9,580 nt of DNA from an uncultured Chthoniobacterales bacterium (lineage in GTDB: Bacteria; Verrucomicrobiota; Verrucomicrobiia; Chthoniobacterales; CAKUMP01). The position numbers and the translations under genes are program-made. The stretch covers positions 1-9,580 of the forward strand of contig CAKUMP010000076.1 in assembly GCA_934667795.1 (NCBI GenBank), in the 5' to 3' direction. Positions 1 through 6,209 of this stretch are shown here, in pieces (position 1 is the stretch's first letter; each line of letters starts with the position of its first letter). A model generated the notes under the pieces. It was not told where the DNA came from, made no database searches, and saw nothing but the letters and a program-made list of their open reading frames with translations.

Positions 1-621
1 GATGGAGACAGTATTAGTCTTGGGGTAAGTTTTTATTGGGAGGGGGTAAGCGATGGTTTAGGGACGGGACATAATGATGTGATATGGGTAGGGATTGGGA
101 AATCAGGAGATCCGGACATTCCATTTTTGCCAAGAAACAGTGGAAGTGATCCATTAGCAATTGAGTCTGCGCAGGAATTAAGAATTGCATTGCGATTACC
201 ACCAGGAGGTGATGGCTCAACAGTAGATTTTCGTGTAAGTGGATCCAAGGATCAGACGCGATTTTGGGGTGGAGACAACGGTTCGACTGCTTCTTTAACG
301 GAAGGGGAGTGGTATCGACTGGAAGCGACCTTTAGTAAAGCCGTGATCAGTACGGGTTGGGATATTAGTGTGGATTTAATGGAGATGAGTGCAAGCGGAG
401 AGAAAGGGGATAACATTATGAGTTGGACCACCCCTTCTCAATACAATGAAGCGCTCACTTCTGGAGATGTTAATGTGTTGGTAGGAACACGTGCGCAGCG
501 GTTTTCCAATATTAAAGGATTTGACGATTTTATTGTTATTCCGGAACCGACAATAGGAGCATTGGCTGTAGGCGGGGTTTTATTTATGGCGATGTTACGT
601 GGGCGAAATATCGAGAAATAA
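1..621 (+). CDS. Exported jelly-roll-like protein with PEP-CTERM tail (5' end outside window)
   Basis: The frame is open from base 1 with no stop, so this is the last 206 residues of a longer protein; the GTG at 79 is internal and not a credible start. The visible part is rich in alternating beta-strand sequence with Trp, Gly and Asp (for example GEWYRLEATF), which resembles a concanavalin/LamG-type jelly roll; this is a fold guess without a firm family match. The C-terminus is a textbook PEP-CTERM signal: Pro-Glu-Pro at residues 181-183 (counted from base 1), a hydrophobic segment at about 184-199, then a short basic end (RGRNIEK). In Gram-negative bacteria such tails are processed by exosortase during export to the envelope or exopolysaccharide layer. 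The FDDF motif just before PEP is also usual in such proteins. A role in glycan binding or surface display is inferred from the neighbourhood. High confidence in coding and the tail, low in function. Confidence 0.88.
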   Translation, partial: DGDSISLGVSFYWEGVSDGLGTGHNDVIWVGIGKSGDPDIPFLPRNSGSDPLAIESAQELRIALRLPPGGDGSTVDFRVSGSKDQTRFWGGDNGSTASLTEGEWYRLEATFSKAVISTGWDISVDLMEMSASGEKGDNIMSWTTPSQYNEALTSGDVNVLVGTRAQRFSNIKGFDDFIVIPEPTIGALAVGGVLFMAMLRGRNIEK

Positions 622-642
622 AAACAAAGGGAAATGTTTTTT
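621..642 (+). terminator. Weak AT-rich hairpin after the PEP-CTERM gene
   Basis: AAAACA at 621-626 can pair with TGTTTT at 635-640 around an 8-base loop, and T-rich sequence follows to 642. The stem is almost all A-T and most of the T-run lies in the stem itself, so this is at best a weak intrinsic terminator. It sits right after the stop codon, where a terminator is expected. Confidence 0.25.
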
Positions 643-654
643 ATTAGAATCCAT

Positions 655-669
655 ACAGCAATTTGCTGT
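655..669. repeat. Perfect 6-bp inverted repeat in the intergenic gap
   Basis: ACAGCA (655-660) and TGCTGT (664-669) form a perfect inverted repeat around a 3-base ATT spacer. It has no T-run after it, so it is not a terminator. It could be a small operator or an RNA hairpin in the leader of the downstream operon; it may also be chance. The rest of the 622-794 gap has two CTGCAG sites (703-708 and 733-738), which could pair with each other, and no recognised riboswitch, tRNA or credible small gene. Confidence 0.3.
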
Positions 670-781
670 TGGGGTTGAGTTTATAAAGCGAAAGCATCAG
701 GACTGCAGAGGAGTTGTGTCGTAATTGGTAAACTGCAGGGAATCTGGTGAGCCGAAACTTGCAAACGTCAGGATAAAATGC

Positions 782-786
782 GGGAG
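782..786 (+). promoter_or_regulatory. Ribosome-binding site for the 952-residue gene
   Basis: GGGAG at 782-786 lies 8 bases before the ATG at 795. It fixes this start, which also gives a clean signal peptide. Confidence 0.7.
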
Positions 787-794
787 AATGAAAT

Positions 795-3653
795 ATGATT
801 AAGCGTACTAGACAAGGGTGGACGGGATGGGTATTGGGAGTTGCGTTAAGTGGAGTGATGGGGGGTATGGGGTTAGGGGATATGAATGCGGCCGAGGGTG
901 GGTGGAAATTATTGGAAAGTGGAGAGTGGGAAAGGGATGGGCAGAAGGGGGCGATTCGAGTGGAGGAAGGAAAAGAAGAAAAAGATGTGGAGTTGAAGGT
1001 CGTGGAAGGAAATCAGGAATCGGAAAAGGGGTTGCGTTGGGCATTAGTGGGAATGGATGGGGTGGAAATGCAAGTGTTGTATTCGGAGGGGGAAGAAGTC
1101 GAGGGAAACAGGATAGGTAAAATAGAAATCACGGTAAAAAATGGGGGGAAGGAACAAATATGGTTAGAGCCGCGATTGGAGTGGAGTTTGCCGGGAGGGA
1201 AGTTCGGATGGTTTGACGGGCAGGAAGAGAAGAAAAAAACAGGAGAGCGTGAAGAGTTGGTTGGGAGTCTGCCGTTAACTGCCTATCATATAAAAGGAGA
1301 GAGTGGGGCAGGACAAGGCTGGGCATTGGGCTTGGATCCGAGAGAACTGGTCAGCCATTTTGTCGCACGGCTGGAAGAATCGAGTGAAGGACAGGTGCTG
1401 AGTTATGGTTCGCGGATGGTGGTGGATCCTGGTCAGGAAGAAATACGGAAATTTATTATTTATTCGTATGTTCCGGATTTTGGGTATTTGAATGCGGTGG
1501 CACTTTATCATGAGCAGTATCCGGAAGTTTTTAAAATTACAGAAGGAGTGCACCCTAACCTGGAAGGACCTATCAGTGGTCCACTTTGGCGGACACAAAA
1601 TGAGATATATCCGGCAGCAGAAAAGACAAACTATTTTCCACAGATTTTAGAAGCGCTGCGATGGACGGGTGGTGGCTGGGACTGGTGTTATGCGGGATAT
1701 GGATATCGTCCGGGAGATTGGCTATGTACGGAAGAATGGACCGGCGATTGGATGGTTGCGCTGGATAAAGAAAAACCGGAAGAAAAAGTAAAGCTTCGAG
1801 AATTTTTAAAAGCGAGTGCGGGAGAATATCTGCAAAAACATCTGGCAGGATATGACCGGTTAGTCGCGATGCATGAAGCACCGATGATGTATATTATTCC
1901 GAGTTATTGTGAAGAAGAACTGGCGCGGGAACATTTTGCAGACAGTATTTATTATGATGAAGATGGGAAGACCCGTTCTTCAGGACCTCCTTGGGTCGTA
2001 CGCTTTGATCGTTCTTTGCAAATGTATGCATATGGAAACTCATTTGGAGATTATACGCTGGATGCAATCAAGAAAATTGTGGAGCGGAGTAATATTCGTG
2101 GCTTTGGATATGATTGCATTGATCGGGCACGTTATCAATATACGGGACCTGGAGTAGAGCGCTCCCCTGGACGCGCGTATGACAAAAAACTGGGTGTATA
2201 TGTGAATATGGAAATTGCGAGTGCGATTTTCGGACAAAAAGTGCACGAGTTGGAACGTGATGGATATAAGATGGCATTGACCGGGAATTTCCGTGGGAGT
2301 TCTGGCGGGTATTTATCGGCATCGGTTATGGATGCAACTTTATTGGAGCATTCGCCTTGGGATGAACGTCCGATGCCGGGAGTGGTACGGATGTTAATGG
2401 GACAAAAAACGATCAGTTATCTGCATGGATATGCAAAACTCCCGGATGTTCAGAAACTGGAACAAGAACGCGTTCTGGAAATGCTGGAAACACTGCAGGA
2501 TTTTACGATTCTTCAGGGGCTGCGTTATGCCATTTATCCTAATATGCATACCGTGATAGGGGCACCCAAGATGGTTTACTTCAGTAATATTTTTAATGAT
2601 TTATTTCGGGAGTATCAGTATCAGACAGTCCCCGCGGTGCGTGGAGGAGAAAAGTTATGGTTGAGTCGCTATGGTAAAGGAGCCGGCGGAATCATTTTCG
2701 CGGGAAATGCGACCCCAAGGAAGATTGAAGGAGATCTGGAGGTGGTGGCAAAATATTTTGACGCCGCAGCGGTTGCATTTGTGGATTATGAAGGAAAGCA
2801 GGAAGTGGTGAATAGGGTAGGGGAGGAAGGAACAAAGGTTCCCAGCGCCTTGGAGCGTGGGCAATTGCAGTTGCTTGCAGGTGCATTGCAATGGGAAAAG
2901 CCTTTTGCCGGCGAAGTCAAGGGTTCCCGAGTCAGGAATTCAGGACAAAATGTGGTCGATACGCTTTTGATTCGAGGAGATGAGAAAAGTCATCGAATGT
3001 TCGTGACCGCTTTGCCGGGGTATGAGGTCGCGAAAATCCAGTTGAACGGAGAAGCCCTCGAAGTGGAGCAGAAAGATGGTGAGGTCTGGTTTTCTGCAGA
3101 ATTAGTGGGAGATGCAGAACTGGTGGTGGAACATCGTCCTGAAGTAGGAAATCGCGCGGTAGAAGAACTCAAAACCTGGGAGTTTGCGGATGCCGAAAGA
3201 ACACCGAAGTTTAAAGTGGTCGTCGCAGAAGACACTCCGGAGATCCGGTATCAGGTCCAACGTCTGGGCGCATTTTTCAGCAAGCTGGACCACAAAGCAC
3301 CTTTTAAATCAGTGGAAATGCTGGTTGGTGAAGCAAAGGACACAGAAGGACTGATACTTTATCTGGGAAACCGGGAACAGCTTTCCGATGAAATAGGAGA
3401 AGGTTATCAATCTGGGTTTTCTGCAGGAGAAATCTTTGTTAAAGACGGGAAAATGGTATTGACAGGAAAAGATGCGGAAGCATTGGACAAAACGATGACT
3501 TTGTTTTTGGATCTGTTGTCTGAACGCTATGCAGATTATGGATATTTAGCGATAAGTGATGATCGTTTATCTATTTACATTACCAGTTTTAAACCGGGAA
3601 TGTTTCAGGAAAAAACAGGGTTGGATCATTTGCCATGGGAGGAAGAAAAATGA
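795..3653 (+). CDS. Large exported protein, probable glycosidase-like enzyme of unassigned family
   Basis: This 952-residue protein starts with a signal peptide: basic MIKRTRQ, a hydrophobic Gly-rich core, and likely cleavage after Ala33 (NAA before EGG). Residues about 34-250 are an acidic, strand-rich region that looks like an N-terminal beta-sandwich. Residues about 255-650 are rich in Trp, Tyr and acidic residues in loop-like positions (GGWDWCYAGYGYRPGDW near 293, GFGYDCIDRARYQY near 436, TGNFRGSSGGY near 496), as in TIM-barrel glycosidases where such residues line the sugar cleft; this reading is inference. Residues about 794-952 resemble the alpha/beta accessory domain found beside the barrel in GH20- and GH67-like enzymes (LYLGNREQ, then GEIFVKDGKMVLTGKDAEAL). 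I cannot name a GH family or identify catalytic residues with certainty; Asp at about 439 and 442 are candidates. It is the first gene of a coupled operon with two small exported beta-sandwich proteins. A non-catalytic glycan-binding role remains possible. Confidence 0.9.
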   Translation: MIKRTRQGWTGWVLGVALSGVMGGMGLGDMNAAEGGWKLLESGEWERDGQKGAIRVEEGKEEKDVELKVVEGNQESEKGLRWALVGMDGVEMQVLYSEGEEVEGNRIGKIEITVKNGGKEQIWLEPRLEWSLPGGKFGWFDGQEEKKKTGEREELVGSLPLTAYHIKGESGAGQGWALGLDPRELVSHFVARLEESSEGQVLSYGSRMVVDPGQEEIRKFIIYSYVPDFGYLNAVALYHEQYPEVFKITEGVHPNLEGPISGPLWRTQNEIYPAAEKTNYFPQILEALRWTGGGWDWCYAGYGYRPGDWLCTEEWTGDWMVALDKEKPEEKVKLREFLKASAGEYLQKHLAGYDRLVAMHEAPMMYIIPSYCEEELAREHFADSIYYDEDGKTRSSGPPWVVRFDRSLQMYAYGNSFGDYTLDAIKKIVERSNIRGFGYDCIDRARYQYTGPGVERSPGRAYDKKLGVYVNMEIASAIFGQKVHELERDGYKMALTGNFRGSSGGYLSASVMDATLLEHSPWDERPMPGVVRMLMGQKTISYLHGYAKLPDVQKLEQERVLEMLETLQDFTILQGLRYAIYPNMHTVIGAPKMVYFSNIFNDLFREYQYQTVPAVRGGEKLWLSRYGKGAGGIIFAGNATPRKIEGDLEVVAKYFDAAAVAFVDYEGKQEVVNRVGEEGTKVPSALERGQLQLLAGALQWEKPFAGEVKGSRVRNSGQNVVDTLLIRGDEKSHRMFVTALPGYEVAKIQLNGEALEVEQKDGEVWFSAELVGDAELVVEHRPEVGNRAVEELKTWEFADAERTPKFKVVVAEDTPEIRYQVQRLGAFFSKLDHKAPFKSVEMLVGEAKDTEGLILYLGNREQLSDEIGEGYQSGFSAGEIFVKDGKMVLTGKDAEALDKTMTLFLDLLSERYADYGYLAISDDRLSIYITSFKPGMFQEKTGLDHLPWEEEK
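816..838 (+). other. G-quadruplex motif in the signal-peptide coding region
   Basis: Four GGG tracts at 816-818, 824-826, 829-831 and 836-838, with loops of 5, 2 and 4 bases, fit the standard G3+N1-7 quadruplex pattern on the coding (mRNA-like) strand. A second dense set follows at 860-879 (GGGGGG, GGGG, GGGG with 3-base loops). Both lie within the first 30 codons. Whether they fold cannot be told from sequence, and Gly/Trp codons partly explain them. Confidence 0.5.
3637..3643 (+). promoter_or_regulatory. Strong Shine-Dalgarno inside the upstream gene, setting the start at 3650
   Basis: GGGAGGA at 3637-3643 lies 6 bases before the ATG at 3650 and is inside the last codons of the upstream gene. 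It decides between two in-frame ATGs: the one at 3635 overlaps this site and has no such sequence before it, so 3650 is the start. Confidence 0.8.
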
Positions 3654-4357
3654 ACAGGAGGGTACGCACATGGATGTTGGGAATGACAGCGATCCTTGCA
3701 CTGTCAGGAACCGGCTGGGGGCAACTGGAAATAGAAGTTCCGTTTAATAAAAAAGCGGAGATGGTTTTTGATTTTGAATCTGATGCCTGGAAAGGTGCCG
3801 GAGTGATTTCGGGATTACATAAAATGGGTTCCGGGCTTGCTGTCATGGGAATGAACATGAATGAAGAAGCAAAGACTCAAACAACTATTTATGTGGTTCG
3901 AAATGAAGAAGCGATTTTTTTCGGGTTTGAATTTCTGGATGAAGAAATTGAAAAAATCCGTGGGCTTGGAGAAATTAATGAGGATGCCTGGCCAGTGGGA
4001 GAAAATGCGGAAATCTATTTAGATGGTGATCGAGCCGAAGCTAAAGATTACTATCATTTTGTATGGAATGTCAGTGGATCGCGAGCTGAGAGTGAAAAAC
4101 AGAAAGTGGTGAAAGCAGATGGCTGGGAGGTGATTACAACGGTCGAGGAAGACGGATGGAAAGCCGTGGTAAAAATTCCTTATAAAAAGCTTGGAATTTC
4201 TCCAGACGCAGATGGGCTTCGCGGATTGTTTTATAGAGATTATCATTCGCATCGGAAGTCTGAGGAGGCAAATGAGCGAAGTACCTGGGGCGGTGGTGCA
4301 CTGCACGACCCGGGCGCATTTGGAGATTTGATTTTTAAAGAAAAGCCAGCCTCATGA
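3650..4357 (+). CDS. Exported CBM9/DOMON-like carbohydrate-binding protein
   Basis: The 235-residue product begins MNRRVRTW, followed by a hydrophobic stretch and probable cleavage after Gly24 (GWG before QLE). The rest reads as a single family-9-like carbohydrate-binding (DOMON-type) beta-sandwich: an early strand pair, TTIYVVRNEEAIFFGFEF with the typical pattern for this fold, a central NAEIYLDGD near residue 121, YYHFVWNVSGSR near 135, WKAVVKIPYKKLGIS, and the closing W..G....PGAFGDLIF. Each of these matches the usual order in CBM9-like domains of secreted glycosidases, but here the domain stands alone with no enzyme attached. The start at 3650 overlaps the upstream stop as ATGA (3650-3653), and the stop overlaps the next start the same way, so the product is probably made in step with both neighbours. 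Likely role: binding the glycan targeted by the upstream protein. Ligand unknown. A longer start at 3635 would add 5 residues and is less likely. Confidence 0.88.
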   Translation: MNRRVRTWMLGMTAILALSGTGWGQLEIEVPFNKKAEMVFDFESDAWKGAGVISGLHKMGSGLAVMGMNMNEEAKTQTTIYVVRNEEAIFFGFEFLDEEIEKIRGLGEINEDAWPVGENAEIYLDGDRAEAKDYYHFVWNVSGSRAESEKQKVVKADGWEVITTVEEDGWKAVVKIPYKKLGISPDADGLRGLFYRDYHSHRKSEEANERSTWGGGALHDPGAFGDLIFKEKPAS

Positions 4358-5193
4358 AAATGCAAAACAGGATGTTCTTAAAAGCCGGAGTTTTAGCAGG
4401 TGTTTACTTCAGTTTCTTGATGCCTGGAGTGCAGGCAGAACATAGAACTCTGGAAAATGACTGGCTGGAAGTAGTGGTGCCAGAGGAGGGCGAGGTGCTC
4501 GTGGAAAAACTGATTTATCGTCCGCGTGAATTTAACAATTTACGTGAAAGTACCAGTGGAGACAGTTTTTTGTCTTTTGGTGGAGAAGGAGACTCTCAGG
4601 TTGGAATCCGTGTCGCGATTGGAAAGGATAAAGAATATGTGCAGTGGAAAGTGGAAAGCGAAGAGGAACATCAAATAAAACTGGTTGCTGAAGATCAGAA
4701 GACGCAGGCAGTTTTACAGGTTTATCCGGAATTAAGTGCATTGGATATTGTTTTAAATGGAAGTGGGAGTCTGCCTGAAAGTAGTGCATTACGACTTGAA
4801 ATGATGTTGCAGGTAGCAGGAGATTTTTTGGGAGTTCCTACGGAGGGGCCGGCTGATTATCAGATTGTTCCGGTACAAGAAGGCATTGGAACGCGGGTGG
4901 ATTCTATAGCGATTCATCGTAATACAGATGTTTCTTACAATCTGGTCCAGCCCTGGTGGGCAGTGGCGGATCGCGCAAGTCATTTTATGCTTGGATGCCA
5001 TGTGTCTGGTAAGGACATTGTCCTTGAGCAATGGAGTGGAGAAATTCAAACGATTGATGCATTGCGCCAAACATTAGTATTAAAGCCTGCGGAGGCCACG
5101 GGTGGCTGGGAAGCAAAAATCCGGCTATTACTGTTAGATAAAATGGAAGGGCTCTCGGGAATAAACGAAGACGTTGCTAGCTGGATAATGTAA
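4354..5193 (+). CDS. Exported beta-rich protein, apparently cut short by an in-frame stop
   Basis: The 279-residue product starts MKMQNRMFLKAG, has a hydrophobic core and a clear cleavage site after Ala28 (VQA before EHR). The mature part is strand after strand with acidic loops and few helices, which suggests one or two beta-sandwich domains; I do not recognise the family. A Trp-rich patch (YNLVQPWWAVADRASHF, about residues 190-206) could be a ligand or packing face. The ATG overlaps the previous stop as ATGA (4354-4357); a second in-frame ATG at 4360 is possible and would not alter the signal peptide much. The end is odd: TAA at 5191-5193 interrupts a frame that goes on as plausible protein for 82 codons, to a second TAA at 5440-5442. 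The intact protein would have been about 362 residues. The truncated form may still fold if the lost part is a separate domain. Position suggests an accessory subunit for the 952-residue protein. Confidence 0.8.
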   Translation: MKMQNRMFLKAGVLAGVYFSFLMPGVQAEHRTLENDWLEVVVPEEGEVLVEKLIYRPREFNNLRESTSGDSFLSFGGEGDSQVGIRVAIGKDKEYVQWKVESEEEHQIKLVAEDQKTQAVLQVYPELSALDIVLNGSGSLPESSALRLEMMLQVAGDFLGVPTEGPADYQIVPVQEGIGTRVDSIAIHRNTDVSYNLVQPWWAVADRASHFMLGCHVSGKDIVLEQWSGEIQTIDALRQTLVLKPAEATGGWEAKIRLLLLDKMEGLSGINEDVASWIM

Positions 5194-5442
5194 GTAGAGC
5201 GTGATAACAAAAAAACGGTTGTCATTGCGCCCGCTCGGGAGTTTGGAAAAGGAACATTCACGCTCTCGGTCGAAGAGGAAATCTTTGAAATAAAAACAGA
5301 AGCCTGGACGGTGGGATCGGTATATCGCTATGAATTACCGGAAAAATTAACCAATGGAAAATTCCCATGGAAAGCAAAATGGAAAAGCGAATATTCTCAG
5401 GGAGAAATGTTGGTTTTCCAGAATGCTCCACCTCAATTATAA
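5194..5442 (+). pseudogene. Same-frame coding remnant downstream of the TAA (lost C-terminal part)
   Basis: Reading on in the frame of the preceding gene gives 82 sense codons starting VERDNKKTVVIAPAREFG and ending in NAPPQL before TAA at 5440-5442. The translation looks like real protein: alternating strands (GTFTLSVEEEIFEIKTEAW, VGSVYRYELPEKL), sensible residue mix, and codon use like the upstream part. The other two forward frames close within 20 bases of the TAA (TAG 5195-5197, TGA 5202-5204). No ATG occurs before 5407 and the in-frame GTG at 5311 lacks a ribosome-binding site, so separate translation is unlikely. The simplest reading is a recent single-base nonsense change, or a sequencing error; stop readthrough is a less likely alternative. 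Confidence 0.7.
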
Positions 5443-5448
5443 ATTTAT
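5439..5448. repeat. Palindrome spanning two convergent stop codons
   Basis: ATAAATTTAT at 5439-5448 is a perfect 10-bp palindrome. The TAA ending the + strand frame (5440-5442) and the TAA ending the - strand gene (5445-5447) are its mirror halves, with 2 bases between. A run of eight T follows at 5461-5468 on the + strand, inside the opposing gene, and might help end + strand transcripts, though no GC-rich stem precedes it. Confidence 0.4.
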
Positions 5449-6095
5449 GAAGCGGTTGTGTTTTTTTTAAGAAGTATTTGTAATTGGGTGGGTACGTTTT
5501 GAAGAAGAGGAGTACCATGTGCCATAAAAAGATGAGTGACATGCAAACCAAGTAATTTTTGAAGAGACTGATGCATGCGTGCCGGGTTTTCACAATATTT
5601 ATCCGGCAGGAAGGTAAATCCGGTTTCTGTCAGATTAATAAGCGAATCGCCGAGGACGATGGTTCCACCATGAGAAGAAAAGAACAAAGCAATTTCTCCG
5701 GGAGGGGCACCAGGGATGCGAAACCAGGAGGTATCCTGAAAAATCCCTTCTGCGCCCGTAAGTACCTGTGTGGGCTGAAGCTCCAGAAATGGCAAAGCAT
5801 CTTCATGGGCGATCACTGGAATTTGAAGACGATTTATGAATGCGGAAAGAGTCGCGCGCTCGTGGTTTGCGTTCGTAAGAACGATGAAAAGCGATTGTGT
5901 TTGATGCAGCGAGGTGAGGCGGTTGAAGAGATCGACCATCAAAGACTCTTCCAGCGCGATGGGGTCAAACAGAAAACCACTTCCGCCCTGCTGGATAAAA
6001 GTCGAGCTCAGGATCGTTTTCACAGCAGGCTCGTAGGCTTCCCAGGTGGCAGAGGTTTCGTTTAACCAATCGATTTTTTCAGCTATAGCACTCAT
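5445..6095 (-). CDS. Metallo-beta-lactamase-fold protein with degenerate metal site
   Basis: The 216-residue, probably cytoplasmic protein (no signal peptide) follows the metallo-beta-lactamase fold order: FLFDPIA near 41, VLTNANHERA near 72, PGAPPGEIALFFSSHGGTIVLGDSL at about 128-152, LPDKY near 163, and LFMAHGTPLL near 189. In active family members the second element is HxHxDH; here it reads N75-A-N77-H-E79-R80, so the expected ligands are replaced. PGH is PGA (Ala130). Asp150 and His193 are kept. Related MBL-like sequences with LTNRxH-type motifs are known to me, so this may be an inherited subfamily trait. A canonical zinc-hydrolase activity is therefore doubtful; a binding or altered catalytic role is possible. 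The gene ends 2 bases from the opposing operon and diverges from the LacI gene. The ATG is not preceded by a clear Shine-Dalgarno; upstream is AT-rich. No link to glycan use is evident. Confidence 0.82.
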   Translation of the reverse strand: MSAIAEKIDWLNETSATWEAYEPAVKTILSSTFIQQGGSGFLFDPIALEESLMVDLFNRLTSLHQTQSLFIVLTNANHERATLSAFINRLQIPVIAHEDALPFLELQPTQVLTGAEGIFQDTSWFRIPGAPPGEIALFFSSHGGTIVLGDSLINLTETGFTFLPDKYCENPARMHQSLQKLLGLHVTHLFMAHGTPLLQNVPTQLQILLKKNTTAS

Positions 6096-6209
6096 AAAAA
6101 ATAATGTAAATTAAAGAAAAAATGAAAGTGAATATTGGTAAATATCTTTATTGTGAGTGATTGTTATAAGAAAATAAATGGATATATGGATTATAGGGGA
6201 AGTTAAATA
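6096..6209. promoter_or_regulatory. AT-rich divergent promoter/operator region
   Basis: These 114 bases separate the divergent MBL-fold and LacI genes and must hold at least one promoter. For the LacI gene, TTGTTA (6161-6166) with TATATG (6183-6188) at 16-base spacing is a tolerable -35/-10 pair, though not strong. ATATT (6132-6136) and AATAT (6141-6145) form an inverted repeat around GGTA, which could be an operator for autoregulation, but it lacks the central CG usual for LacI-family sites. ATTGT occurs twice, at 6150-6154 and 6160-6164. None is certain. Confidence 0.4.
6195..6202 (+). promoter_or_regulatory. Ribosome-binding site for the LacI-family gene
   Basis: AGGGGAAG at 6195-6202 lies 7 bases before the ATG at 6210 and supports that start, which puts the HTH right at the N-terminus as usual in this family. 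Confidence 0.7.

Noticed and set aside
634..678. Possible 14-codon leader peptide (ATG TTT TTT ATT ...) with AGGG just upstream.
   Set aside because: The AGGG-to-ATG spacing is only 2 bases, the peptide has no attenuator-like codon run and no matching terminator/antiterminator pair was seen.
733..770. GGGAATCTGGTG resembles the GGGAA..GGTG box of cobalamin riboswitches.
   Set aside because: The expected following elements (AA..CC, the CCCGC.ACTGT core and the distal GCCACTG box) are absent, so the match is too short.
818..1120. 100-codon + strand frame overlapping the start of the 952-residue gene.
   Set aside because: Gly/Arg-rich product caused by G-rich codons of the real gene; no ribosome-binding site and the overlapping frame has a signal peptide and long extent.
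5559..6065. 168-codon + strand frame opposite the MBL-fold gene.
   Set aside because: The - strand translation shows recognisable MBL-fold motifs, while this one shows no domain, start signal or usual composition.
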